Assembly (NCBI GenBank): GCA_021371965.1
Contig: JAJFVE010000063.1
Location: 1-55,751, forward strand
Direction of reading: 5' to 3'
DNA: 55,751 nt
Source: Planctomycetaceae bacterium
Lineage (GTDB): Bacteria; Planctomycetota; Phycisphaerae; SM23-33
Below, one piece after another: positions 44,799 to 53,235 of the stretch. How positions within the stretch are numbered: position 1 is the stretch's first letter; every line of letters starts with the position of its first letter. The position numbers and the translations under genes are program-made. The notes beneath the pieces were generated by a model that was not told the origin of the DNA, did not search any database, and saw only the letters and a list, made by a program, of their open reading frames with translations.

Positions 44799-47393
44799 CT
44801 GGGGGCCATCGGCGTGCTCGTCGCGCACAAGATCCAGGTCGGCCAGGGGCACGGTCATCTCGAAGGCGCCGCTGGAGACGACGGCCTGATCCTTATCCTC
44901 TTTGAACCGCACGAGCGTGGCACGCTTGTGGAAGGGCACGACGTAGACCTGCTCGCCGGGCTTGAGGGCAAGAATGGCCTCGCGGCTGGCGCGGGCGGCG
45001 TTGCTGTCGGGTTTGCGGCGCTGCATCGGGCGGTTGTCGACCGGGCGGGGCGTGTGCGGTTGATGCCCCTGCGGCCCGCGGCCATGCTGAGGATGACGCG
45101 GCGGCGCACCCTGGGGCCTGGGGCGCGGCGGAGCAGGCGGCGGAGGCGCGAACGGGCCGGTCTGGGGGAACAGCTCCTGCAGGCGAAGCTTCACTTCGCC
45201 CTCGGGCGTGCTGACGACGGCTGTCAGCTTGGCCAGGTCCACCTCGGTGAGCGTGCCTTTGCCCGGCTCGCGGGCGATAGGGACTTCGTCGCCGACTTTG
45301 ACAGCCGCAATGCCGCGCAGCCAGTCCTCGTACTGCTTTCCGCGTTTCTGGATCTGCTTCAGTTCGTGGTCATACTGCGCCTGGAGGCGCTTTGCCTGCT
45401 GGGTGGCCAGCGAGGCCTCGCGGGCGTGCGCGGCGATCTGGGCCTTGAGGTTGGAGATCTCCTGTCGCTGCTGCTCCTGTCCGAAGTCGGGCATGAGGGC
45501 CTGGAGCGGCACTTCCACCTGCATCGAACCGGAATCCACGACGGCGATCTGCCGGTGCAGTTCCAGCCGCACGAGTTTGCCGGGGCGGTTCAACTCGGGC
45601 ACGGGCAGCGGGTCGCCGGGCTTCATTTCCATCAATCCGGCCAGCCAGGCGCAGAACTCGTCCTGCAATTTGTGCAGTTGCCCGAGCTTGGTCTGGAAGT
45701 TCTCTTTCTCGACCTGGGCGGCCAGTTGTGCGGCCTGGGCGTCGGAGCGAGCGGCCTCGGCCGATCGGCGGGCAGCACCGGTGGTTCGCATGGCCTGGGT
45801 GAACTGCTTGCCCTGGCCGCTGAGGTGCCGCCGGGCCGAATCGATCAGGTGATGCGGCAGGCCCAGTCGCTGGGCCACGGCGATAGCGTGCGACTCGCCC
45901 GCCGTGCCGATGTGCAGGTGGTACGTCGGGCGCATCGTGCGGGTATCGAAGGCCACCGAGGCGTTGTCGGCCCGGTCGTGATTGAACGCGTAGGCCTTGA
46001 GCACGCTCAGATGGGTCGTGACAACGCCCAGGCAGCCCACCCGCAACAGCTCGTCGAGCACGGCCTGGCCGATCGCCCCGCCCTCATCGGGGTCGGTGCC
46101 GCTGCCGAGCTCGTCGAGCAGCACCAGGCTGAAGCGGTCGGCCTTGCTCAGCACGAAGTTGATGCGCTTCATGTGGGCGCCGAAGGTGGACAGCGACTGT
46201 TCGAGCGACTGCTCGTCGCCAATGTCGATGAAGACGTTGGAAAACACGGGCATGGTGGCCCCGCGCCGGGCGGGGATGTGCAGGCCCGACTGCGCCATCA
46301 GCGCCAGCAGCGCCACGGTCTTGAGCGTGACCGTCTTGCCGCCGGTGTTGGAGCCGGTGATGACCAGCAGGTCGAATTCGCGCCCCAGCCGGACGTCGAT
46401 GGGCACCACCGGGTGGCGGTCGATGGGGCGCATGCCAGCCTGCTCCTGCCGCCAGGCCTGGTCGATCAGCAGCGGGTGGCGGGCCTGGGGGAACTCCAGC
46501 GAACCCTGGTCGGTCACCTCGGGGCAGCTCATGTCGAACTGGTAGGCGTACTGCGCCTTGGCCGAGAGCAGGTCCACCTGCGCCAGCGTGCGCAGGGTGG
46601 CAGCGATGGCCGGCCCGCGCGCCGTCAGGCGAACCGAAAGCTCTCCCAGCAGGCGGCGCACCTCGCGCCGCTCGTCGTCGCGGATGTCGGCCAAGCGGTT
46701 GTTCAGCTCGACGCTGGCCAGCGGCTCGACGAACACCGTGGCGCCCGATCCGCTGGTGCGGTGAATCACGCCCGGGAGGCGGCCGCGGTTCTCGGACTTC
46801 ACCGGCAGGACGTAGCGGTCGCCGTGAAGGGTGACGGTCTCGTCCTGCAGGAGTTTGGCGACCTCGGGCACGTGCAGGTAGCTGTGGATGACGCGGTAGA
46901 TCTCGTCGGTGACGGCGACGATCTCGCGGCGCATCTCGCCCAGGCGAGGCGACGCCGCATCGGTCACCTGCCCGTCGGGCCCAATCACGGCCCGGATCGC
47001 TTTGACCTCGCCCTCGAAGGTCTCGATCTTGTCGGCCATCTCGCGCAGGTGCGTGAAGCTCTCCGGCAGAGCAGCCAGGAAGGTCTTGACGTTGGCGGCG
47101 CCTTCAAGGGTAGCGGCGATGACGGAGAAATCTTCGGCCTCGGACTGGCTGGGGTCCTGCACGCGGGCCAGGTGCGAATGAATATCCGTTATGCCGCCAA
47201 ACGGCGGCGGCGAGTAGTCGCGCAGGGCAGCGACCATCTCGGAGGTCTGGGCCAGCCAGGCACGGATGACGTCGCCGCTGCGCGACGGGGCGATGTGCTC
47301 GGCCAGATCGCGCCCGAGCTTGCAGTGGCAGAAACCCGCCAGGATGCCGCGGATCTTATCGAACTCAATTTTGTCCAGCGTAAATGCGTCCAT
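44790..47393 (-). CDS. MutS2-family ATPase without Smr domain, three KOW-like repeats
   Basis: An 867-residue MutS2 homologue. The N-terminal core (FDKIRGILAGFCHCKLGRDL), the clamp region and the ABC ATPase (Walker A VITGSNTGGKTVTL; Walker B region VLLDELGSGTDPDEGGAIGQ) are intact. Canonical MutS2 (about 785 residues) ends in a KOW segment and an Smr nuclease domain. Here the tail has three related KOW-like units (each beginning MKPGDPLPV, VKVGDEVPI or LKPGEQVYV and ending VPL/LRL), the last two split by a long Pro/Arg-rich linker, and then stops; no Smr motif is seen. MutS2 acts in recombination control and ribosome rescue. A promoter ends 9 nt before the ATG, giving a leaderless mRNA. Confidence 0.9.
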   Translation of the reverse strand: MDAFTLDKIEFDKIRGILAGFCHCKLGRDLAEHIAPSRSGDVIRAWLAQTSEMVAALRDYSPPPFGGITDIHSHLARVQDPSQSEAEDFSVIAATLEGAANVKTFLAALPESFTHLREMADKIETFEGEVKAIRAVIGPDGQVTDAASPRLGEMRREIVAVTDEIYRVIHSYLHVPEVAKLLQDETVTLHGDRYVLPVKSENRGRLPGVIHRTSGSGATVFVEPLASVELNNRLADIRDDERREVRRLLGELSVRLTARGPAIAATLRTLAQVDLLSAKAQYAYQFDMSCPEVTDQGSLEFPQARHPLLIDQAWRQEQAGMRPIDRHPVVPIDVRLGREFDLLVITGSNTGGKTVTLKTVALLALMAQSGLHIPARRGATMPVFSNVFIDIGDEQSLEQSLSTFGAHMKRINFVLSKADRFSLVLLDELGSGTDPDEGGAIGQAVLDELLRVGCLGVVTTHLSVLKAYAFNHDRADNASVAFDTRTMRPTYHLHIGTAGESHAIAVAQRLGLPHHLIDSARRHLSGQGKQFTQAMRTTGAARRSAEAARSDAQAAQLAAQVEKENFQTKLGQLHKLQDEFCAWLAGLMEMKPGDPLPVPELNRPGKLVRLELHRQIAVVDSGSMQVEVPLQALMPDFGQEQQRQEISNLKAQIAAHAREASLATQQAKRLQAQYDHELKQIQKRGKQYEDWLRGIAAVKVGDEVPIAREPGKGTLTEVDLAKLTAVVSTPEGEVKLRLQELFPQTGPFAPPPPAPPRPRPQGAPPRHPQHGRGPQGHQPHTPRPVDNRPMQRRKPDSNAARASREAILALKPGEQVYVVPFHKRATLVRFKEDKDQAVVSSGAFEMTVPLADLDLVRDEHADGPQKN

Positions 47394-47402
47394 AGTCGAG
47401 TT

Positions 47403-47431
47403 ATTATAAACGGACGATCTTCAATGCGCAA
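47403..47431 (-). promoter_or_regulatory. Promoter of mutS2 (leaderless)
   Basis: On the minus strand TTGCGC (47426-47431), a 17-bp spacer and a consensus TATAAT (47403-47408), 9 nt ahead of the ATG at 47393. No ribosome-binding site is present. Confidence 0.65.
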
Positions 47432-47494
47432 GAGGCTTCAATTGCCGATTAAGATTGTTGTGTGCGGCGCCGGAATGAATAGGGCACAAGAGAC

Positions 47495-48049
47495 ATGCTG
47501 CTGATCTGGACATTCTTGGCCGGGTTGGGCCTGTTGGCGTTGGTCTTGCTGACCGGGCAGGCGCAGCTTGCGTCGCACCGCAACCGCTGCCGGCAGGCGT
47601 GGGCGGGCGTCGACGCGCAACTTCGCCGCCACAGCGAGTTGGCGGGCACCATCGCCGCGACGGTAGAACCGCACGCCGGCGCCACGGATCGCCCCACGCT
47701 GCAGCGGCTGGCCGATGCCCGAGAGGCGTTGGAGCATTCTTCGGGCGTGCGCGCCCGCTGCCAGTCGCAGCGCGTGCTGGCTGGATGTCTGCAAGACGTG
47801 CTCGACCTGCGAAATCGCCACGCGGCGCTGGCGGTCAATATCGACCTGGCCCGCCAGATGCAGGAGCGAGCCGGCGTCGTTGCCGCCACCGCCGCGGCGC
47901 AGCGGCAATACAACGAGGCGGCTGAGCAATACGATCGGATGCTCAAGACATTGCCGGCCAGCCTGGTGGCGCGGATGGTCGGTCTCAAGCCGCAGGTTCG
48001 CTGCAGCTTTGACGACAAAGACCTCGCCACCGGCGGCGGAGGCGGATGA
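47495..48049 (+). CDS. LemA-family membrane protein
   Basis: A 184-residue protein with one N-terminal membrane helix (MLLIWTFLAGLGLLALVLLT) and a LemA-like helical bundle: NRCRQAWAGVDAQLRRHSEL near the start, then AAAQRQYNEAAEQYDRMLKT with LPASLVARMVGLKP near the end. The function of LemA proteins is not established; the predicted topology puts the bundle outside the cytoplasm or on the inner face. It overlaps the next gene by 4 bp (ATGA at 48046), implying coupled expression. A Gly-rich tail ends the protein. Confidence 0.82.
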   Translation: MLLIWTFLAGLGLLALVLLTGQAQLASHRNRCRQAWAGVDAQLRRHSELAGTIAATVEPHAGATDRPTLQRLADAREALEHSSGVRARCQSQRVLAGCLQDVLDLRNRHAALAVNIDLARQMQERAGVVAATAAAQRQYNEAAEQYDRMLKTLPASLVARMVGLKPQVRCSFDDKDLATGGGGG

Positions 48050-48879
48050 TGGACCCCCTCCAGCGGATGATGATCGGCGTGGCGTGCCGTCGCGGATTGC
48101 TCGCACTGGCGGCTGCCGCCTTGGCCATGCTGGTCTGGGTCGGCGTGCAGGCGTGTGCGGAAGTCACCGCGCAGGGGCAACGCACGTTCGTTCTCTCAGA
48201 CGCCGTGGCCGCGCTGGGTGCGGCGGCCTCTACCGACGCATGCATTATTTATCCCGCCGACGAGCGATCCGGGCAAGCCATCATCGTCTACAGCAGCGAG
48301 CACCCCGCCCACTTCAGCGCCGCTGGTCTCACGACCGGCGTATCCTACGGCCGCGTCGACAGGGCCCTTTGCCAAGGGACGATCCAGGGAATGCCGTACG
48401 GATCGTACGCTTTCGAGAAGGCCACGGCCGCCATCGCGGGCCTGTCACCTCCGGAGCGGCTGTTTCTGCTGGAGGCCGGCCTCACCGGATCGGATGCCTC
48501 CGCCTTGAAGGCGTGCCTGGGCAAGATGTCGCGGTTGGGCGCGGCGGCGTTCATTCGTCCCGGCCCGGCGGAAGATTTCGTCGCATCTCTTCGGACGATT
48601 CGCAAGGATTTTGCGCCGGCCCTGGTGCTGGGGGTCGCCGGGGCGAAAACGCCTCTGGAGGCGCTTCGGTTGGCCCTGCGCCGCGTGGGCAAGATTCCGC
48701 GAGCCAATATTTACTTTGTCAGCCGCGATGAGGCGCTAGGCCGGCAGGCGTCGCGGCTCGGCGTGCACGTCGTGCTGATCGGCCCGCCCGCGGCCAAGCC
48801 CCTTGCCGCCAATGTGCTCCAGTTTGCCGATCTGCCCGCCCTGGACAGCTATCTCGACTCGCTGGGCGGCAACCGCTGA
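48046..48879 (+). CDS. Membrane-anchored protein of unknown function, partner of LemA-like protein
   Basis: A 277-residue protein with one hydrophobic segment near the start (LLALAAAALAMLVWVGVQAC). The rest seems soluble with alternating beta and alpha elements. The C-terminal part (DFAPALVLGVAGAKTPLEAL ... RANIYFVSRDEALGRQASRL, then VHVVLIGP) resembles the second half of a Rossmann or HAD-like fold, but no DxD nucleophile motif is present, so enzymatic activity is not claimed. Translational overlap with the LemA-like gene suggests they work together. Unrecognised family. Confidence 0.65.
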   Translation: MMDPLQRMMIGVACRRGLLALAAAALAMLVWVGVQACAEVTAQGQRTFVLSDAVAALGAAASTDACIIYPADERSGQAIIVYSSEHPAHFSAAGLTTGVSYGRVDRALCQGTIQGMPYGSYAFEKATAAIAGLSPPERLFLLEAGLTGSDASALKACLGKMSRLGAAAFIRPGPAEDFVASLRTIRKDFAPALVLGVAGAKTPLEALRLALRRVGKIPRANIYFVSRDEALGRQASRLGVHVVLIGPPAAKPLAANVLQFADLPALDSYLDSLGGNR

Positions 48880-48920
48880 TGGTTCCTCCCTGCGTCGCGC
48901 CCATGCCACGCGATTCCCTC

Positions 48921-48948
48921 TTGTCTGCCCGCTTCCAGCGGATACACT
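48921..48948 (+). promoter_or_regulatory. Promoter of the MerR-like gene (near-leaderless)
   Basis: TTGTCT (48921-48926), a 16-bp spacer and TACACT (48943-48948), 10 nt before the ATG at 48959; no ribosome-binding site. Confidence 0.45.
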
Positions 48949-48958
48949 GCAGGTCTAT

Positions 48959-49216
48959 ATGGAAGGCTCCACCGCCCCTATAACCGAGACCGGCAACGCG
49001 ACCCTGATGCGGCTTTCGGCCGCCGCCGCGGCGGCGGATGTCAGCCCTGCGACGCTGGAATATTACATTCTCCTGGGTCTGGTGCGTCCGCTGCGTCAAG
49101 GGCAGCGGCGGCTGTTCGATCAGAAGATGGTCCGGCGGGTGCGGTTGATCCGCCGGCTTAACCGCACCGGGTACACCCTGCGCGACATCGCCCAGACGTA
49201 CCTGGCACGGCGGTAA
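48959..49216 (+). CDS. MerR-like small DNA-binding protein
   Basis: An 85-residue protein with a MerR-type winged helix: LSAAAAAADVSPATLEYYIL, then GLVRPLRQGQRRLFDQKMVR and RRLNRTGYTLRDIAQTYL. It has no effector domain, so it may be a minimal regulator or excisionase-like protein. It lies 8 bp ahead of a c-heme histidine kinase gene and is probably co-transcribed with it. The ATG at 48959 is chosen because the promoter boxes end just before it; an open frame further upstream overlaps the previous gene. Confidence 0.75.
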   Translation: MEGSTAPITETGNATLMRLSAAAAAADVSPATLEYYILLGLVRPLRQGQRRLFDQKMVRRVRLIRRLNRTGYTLRDIAQTYLARR

Positions 49217-49224
49217 CTGCGACC

Positions 49225-50889
49225 ATGGCAAAGCAAGTGGTAAGAATCTCGCTGGCGACGAAGTTTCGCCTGCTGCTGGGCCTGGCGGTGCTGACGATCA
49301 TCGCCGCGGCCATGGGTGCGCCATGGTATTTCCTCGAGCTCCTCAGCGACCAGGGCATCGAGCGTCCCGGCGCCGAGTTGACGCGCCTTCGCGTCAACGA
49401 GTGGATGCAGGAGCACATGCAGAAGAACGATTCCCCCAGCCGCCTGGCCCAGCTATACACCATGAATGCCGAGCTTTCGGAGCGGCGCGGGCCTTCGGTC
49501 ATCCCCCTGGGGCCCGACCACGCCCCCAACCCGCTGCTGAGCACCGAGGCCAGCCGCGCCGCGCGGGCCTTTCGCGATAATCCCAATCAGGACACCGCCG
49601 TGGGCAAGACGCGCGACCGCGACGGGCGACTCGTCTACCGCTGCTATCGCGCCGTGCGGGTCAACGAGAAGTGCCTGGCCTGCCACGGCAATTCCACAGC
49701 CATCGACGCGGCCATGCGATTCGAGCCCGATACGCTGGTGGCCGTGGCGGAGGTGACCGTCCCCGACACGGCCGCGGCCGAGCCGATGACCTGGTGGGCG
49801 CGGGGCGCGTTCATCGTGGGCGTCTCGATGGCCGCCCTGCTGGCGTTTATTCTCTTTTCCATCATCACGCAGCGCCTGGTGCTGCGCCCCGTGCGCCACC
49901 TGCACAAGGTCACCGGCAAAGTGGCCGAGGGCGACCTGTCGGTGCGCACGGCGCTGTCGACCGGCGACGAACTGCAGCGCCTGGGCCAGAGCTTCAACGA
50001 CATGCTCGACGCCATCAATTCCCAGCACGAGCAGCTCCGCAACGCCAACCGGGCACTGGACCTCAAGCTCAGCGAACTGGCCGAGGCCAACGTCACGCTC
50101 TTCCAGGCCAACAAGGTCAAGAGCGAGTTCCTGGCCAGCGTCTCCCACGAGCTGCGAACGCCGCTCAACAGCATCATCGGCTTTGCCGACCTGCTGGCCG
50201 AGACCGGCGACGAACGCAACCGCCGTTACGCCGTCAACATTATCACATCCGCAAAAAACCTGCTGGGCATGATCAACGACCTGCTCGACCTGGCCAAGAT
50301 CGAGGCGGGCAAGGCCGACGTGCGATTCAACAAGGTCTCGCTCTCGGACGTCTGCCAGACGCTGGTGGCGCTGCTCAAGCCACTGGCCGACCAGCAGCAG
50401 TTGTGCCTGGAGTCCAGGATCGACGAGGACCTGCCGCTGATCGTGACCGACTCGGGCAAGCTCCAGCAGATCCTTTACAATCTGCTGTCAAACGCCCTGA
50501 AGTTCACGCCGCCCGGCGGCGAGGTTGTCCTCGCGGCCGCCTTGCGCAGCCGCCGCGGCGGGGCCGCCTCCGCGGACGAAGTCGTCGTGTCGGTAACCGA
50601 CACCGGTCCGGGCATCCCCGAGGCCGACCAGGAACACATCTTTGAAAAGTTCTACCAGGTCGACCGCTCGCTGACCAAGCAGGCCCAAGGCACGGGGCTG
50701 GGCCTGGCCATCGCTCGAGAACTGTCGCTGCTGCTGGGCGGGCGATTGACGGTCAAGAGCACCCCTGGCAAAGGCGCCGTCTTCAGCCTGACTCTTCCGC
50801 TGGACGCTCAGGCCGCGGCCACGAAACGATTCGCGCCGGCCGGCGAGGGCGCTTCCCAGGATCACCCTGTCGCGGAAGGCTCGCCCTGA
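49225..50889 (+). CDS. Membrane histidine kinase with c-type heme sensor (DUF3365/Tll0287-like)
   Basis: A 554-residue sensor kinase. Helix 1 (about 10-33) and helix 2 (about 190-213) bound a periplasmic domain containing the heme-binding motif CLACH, typical of DUF3365/Tll0287-like heme-PAS sensors of redox state or gases. A HAMP domain (RPVRHLHKVTGKVAEGDL), a coiled-coil linker, HisKA (SEFLASVSHELRTPLNSIIG) and HATPase_c (NLLSNALKFTPPGG, DTGPGIP, GTGLGLAIARELSLLLGG) follow. No response regulator gene is adjacent except the MerR-like gene 8 bp upstream. Confidence 0.92.
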   Translation: MAKQVVRISLATKFRLLLGLAVLTIIAAAMGAPWYFLELLSDQGIERPGAELTRLRVNEWMQEHMQKNDSPSRLAQLYTMNAELSERRGPSVIPLGPDHAPNPLLSTEASRAARAFRDNPNQDTAVGKTRDRDGRLVYRCYRAVRVNEKCLACHGNSTAIDAAMRFEPDTLVAVAEVTVPDTAAAEPMTWWARGAFIVGVSMAALLAFILFSIITQRLVLRPVRHLHKVTGKVAEGDLSVRTALSTGDELQRLGQSFNDMLDAINSQHEQLRNANRALDLKLSELAEANVTLFQANKVKSEFLASVSHELRTPLNSIIGFADLLAETGDERNRRYAVNIITSAKNLLGMINDLLDLAKIEAGKADVRFNKVSLSDVCQTLVALLKPLADQQQLCLESRIDEDLPLIVTDSGKLQQILYNLLSNALKFTPPGGEVVLAAALRSRRGGAASADEVVVSVTDTGPGIPEADQEHIFEKFYQVDRSLTKQAQGTGLGLAIARELSLLLGGRLTVKSTPGKGAVFSLTLPLDAQAAATKRFAPAGEGASQDHPVAEGSP

Positions 50890-50944
50890 CAATAATGCAA
50901 CCACGCCCGCGCGGCGGACGTTTAATATTGATACGAGGCCCTGC

Positions 50945-52096
50945 ATGAAACTCGACAAACTGCTGATTCTGGTGACCTTCGCCGCCGTGCTGACCTGCGT
51001 CGGCGCCGTAGGGATGATCGGTTCGCCCCGAAGTACGCCGCTGCAGCCGCCCTCGCTGGCGGCGGCCCCCGTGCCCGTGGCCCAGATGCGGGGATTCTGC
51101 CTGCAGTTCGACAACGCCCGGAACGTCGAGTTCTACCACAAGACCATCGACGAGATCGCCCAGACCGGCGCCAACACGATCTGCATCTCTGTGGCGGGGT
51201 ACCAGGAGCACGGCGGATCGAACAGCATCTTTATCGACGCGCGGAAGGTGCCCAGCGACCGCGACCTGGGCGAGCTTCTCCAGCACGCCCACCGCAAGGG
51301 CCTTCGCATCGTCTTCATGCCCATCGTCCTGCTGGAGAACCCCCGCAAGCAGGAATGGCGCGGCCAGATCAGCCCGGTCAGTTGGAAAGACTGGTGGGAA
51401 GACTACACCAATTTCGTGATGCATTTCGTGTGGACTGCCGCCAGCAACAAAGTCGAGATCTTCAGCGTCGGGTCCGAACTGATCTCGACCGAAGACCAGA
51501 CCGAGCAGTGGCGCGAGCTGATCGCCAAAGTCCGCCGGCATTACGGCGGGCAGCTTTCCTATTCGGCCAACTGGGACCACTACACCGTCCCCAAGTTCTG
51601 GGATGACCTCGATATCGTCGGCATGACCACGTACTACGACCTGACCGAAGGCGCCGAACCCACGCTCGACCGCCTCATGCAGGGATGGATTCCCATCAAG
51701 AAAGACATCCTCGCCTGGCAGGCCAAGGTCAAGAAGCCGATCATCTTCACGGAAGTCGGCTGGCCCAACCAGGTCACCTGCGCCCAGTACCCCTGGGACT
51801 ACTACCGCTCGCCCGACAAGCCCGCGCCGAAAACGCAGGCCGACTGCTTCGAGGCATTCTTCCGCACCTGGGGTGACGAGACGGCCGTCAGCGGCATACT
51901 CGTCTGGGAGTGGAAGAACCACCCCGAGCAGGAGGTGGGAGCCAAGGACACGTCCTACGTGCCTTGCGGCAAGCCAGCGATGACAGTGATCCAGAAGTAC
52001 TTCAACGCTCTGGGCAGCAAGCTTGCCGCCAGCCGCCCAACATCGGCGCCCGCCCGCGCCGCCGCCGCACCGCCCGAAATGCCCATGACCCCATGA
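50945..52096 (+). CDS. GH113-like glycoside hydrolase, secreted
   Basis: A 383-residue protein with an N-terminal signal or anchor segment (about 5-27). The (beta/alpha)8 barrel matches the GH113-like family (beta-mannanase type and relatives): MRGFCLQFDNARNVEFYHKT, INTICIS-type second strand, IFSVGSELISTE with the probable acid/base Glu, and IIFTEVGWPNQ with the probable nucleophile Glu. WEWKNHPEQEVGAKDTSYVP closes the barrel. An Ala/Pro-rich tail ends it. ACGAGG precedes the start. The substrate is unknown. Confidence 0.78.
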   Translation: MKLDKLLILVTFAAVLTCVGAVGMIGSPRSTPLQPPSLAAAPVPVAQMRGFCLQFDNARNVEFYHKTIDEIAQTGANTICISVAGYQEHGGSNSIFIDARKVPSDRDLGELLQHAHRKGLRIVFMPIVLLENPRKQEWRGQISPVSWKDWWEDYTNFVMHFVWTAASNKVEIFSVGSELISTEDQTEQWRELIAKVRRHYGGQLSYSANWDHYTVPKFWDDLDIVGMTTYYDLTEGAEPTLDRLMQGWIPIKKDILAWQAKVKKPIIFTEVGWPNQVTCAQYPWDYYRSPDKPAPKTQADCFEAFFRTWGDETAVSGILVWEWKNHPEQEVGAKDTSYVPCGKPAMTVIQKYFNALGSKLAASRPTSAPARAAAAPPEMPMTP

Positions 52097-52106
52097 CATC
52101 ACAAAC

Positions 52107-52135
52107 TTGACGCAGGTCGGGGCGAAGGATAAATT
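52107..52135 (+). promoter_or_regulatory. Promoter of the metallophosphatase gene
   Basis: TTGACG (52107-52112), a 17-bp spacer and TAAATT (52130-52135), about 45 bp before the ATG. Confidence 0.6.
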
Positions 52136-52180
52136 CAGTCAACACTGCGACTTGCTTAACGTCTGTCAGCGGAGTTTCTC

Positions 52181-53185
52181 ATGCCTGGACCACTATCGCG
52201 TTTTCGTTCCCTGTTGATTTCGGCCGCCATCGGCGTGGCATTGCTGGTTCCCGCACTGGCTCTGGCGTTTCCGCCCGCCAAGCCCTTTGACCCGCGCGTG
52301 GTGATGGCGCAGAGGCAGAAGGACGTCAACGTCGACGACTTTACCTTCGTCGTCATGGGCGACTCGAAATGCAATCCCGGCTTTTCGACGCTGCTGCAGC
52401 GGGCGGCCGATCTAAAGCCCTCGCACGTGCTGTTCATCGGCGACATGGTCGTCAGCGCCGTGGCCCCCAACTACGACCTGCTTGAAAAACAACTGGCCCC
52501 CTTCGGCCGCAATATCCCGCTGTGGCCCTGCGTGGGAAACCACGACGTCGGCGGCCTCAACGCCAGGCAGTTCCCCCTCTACGTCACGTTCTGGGGCATC
52601 GACTCCAAGCACTACAGCTTCGACGTGGGCAACGCGCGATTTATCACCCTCGATGCGGCAGTGGCCCAGCCGACGAAGGGTGAACTGACCTGGCTGGAGG
52701 GGCAACTTGCCGAGGGGCAAAAGGCCGGCAAGCACCTGTTCCTCTGGCAGCACATGCCCTGCTACACCATCGGCGTCAAGACGAAGCACGAGATCCCCGG
52801 CTGCCCCACTGCCTTCACGAAACTGTGCACGAAATACGGCGTGGTGGCCGATTTCGCCGGCCACGACCACAGCTACTACCGCACGCGCCGCGACGGCGTG
52901 ACGTACATCATCCAGGCTCTGGGCGGGGCGGGCATCTACGAGGGCAAGCGTCTCGGCGAATCCATCGAGGGCGATTCATACGTCATCGGCACCGGTGGCG
53001 GGTCGACGAAGATCCACACGGCCGCAGGCGATAAGACGGCGCCGTACCAGTTCATGCTGACGGCCATCCGCGTCCAGGGCAAGAGGGTTACCGGAAAGAC
53101 GATCACGTCCTCGGGTGAAGTGATCGAAGAGTTCACGCTGGTCCCCCCGCAGGAAAAGACGCCTGCCACGCAGCCTGCAAAGTAG
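52181..53185 (+). CDS. Secreted calcineurin-like metallophosphatase
   Basis: A 334-residue phosphoesterase with a signal peptide (LLISAAIGVALLVPALALA). The metal-binding motifs are FVVMGDSKCN (a variant of GDxH, with Ser-Lys where His is usual), LFIGDMV, GNHDVGG, LWQHMPCY and FAGHDHSYY. It probably uses two metal ions to cut phosphate esters outside the cytoplasm. The altered first motif may affect metal choice. CGGAG precedes the ATG. It stands alone with its own promoter. Confidence 0.88.
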   Translation: MPGPLSRFRSLLISAAIGVALLVPALALAFPPAKPFDPRVVMAQRQKDVNVDDFTFVVMGDSKCNPGFSTLLQRAADLKPSHVLFIGDMVVSAVAPNYDLLEKQLAPFGRNIPLWPCVGNHDVGGLNARQFPLYVTFWGIDSKHYSFDVGNARFITLDAAVAQPTKGELTWLEGQLAEGQKAGKHLFLWQHMPCYTIGVKTKHEIPGCPTAFTKLCTKYGVVADFAGHDHSYYRTRRDGVTYIIQALGGAGIYEGKRLGESIEGDSYVIGTGGGSTKIHTAAGDKTAPYQFMLTAIRVQGKRVTGKTITSSGEVIEEFTLVPPQEKTPATQPAK

Positions 53186-53235
53186 CGCGAGCGTCCCCAC
53201 GGACAGGTCTCGGCCATGCGCCTATCCCCGCCGGG

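Noticed and set aside
44781..47504. 907-codon open frame antisense to mutS2
   Set aside because: Walker motifs and conserved core lie on the minus strand; the plus-strand frame is His/Gly/Val-rich noise.
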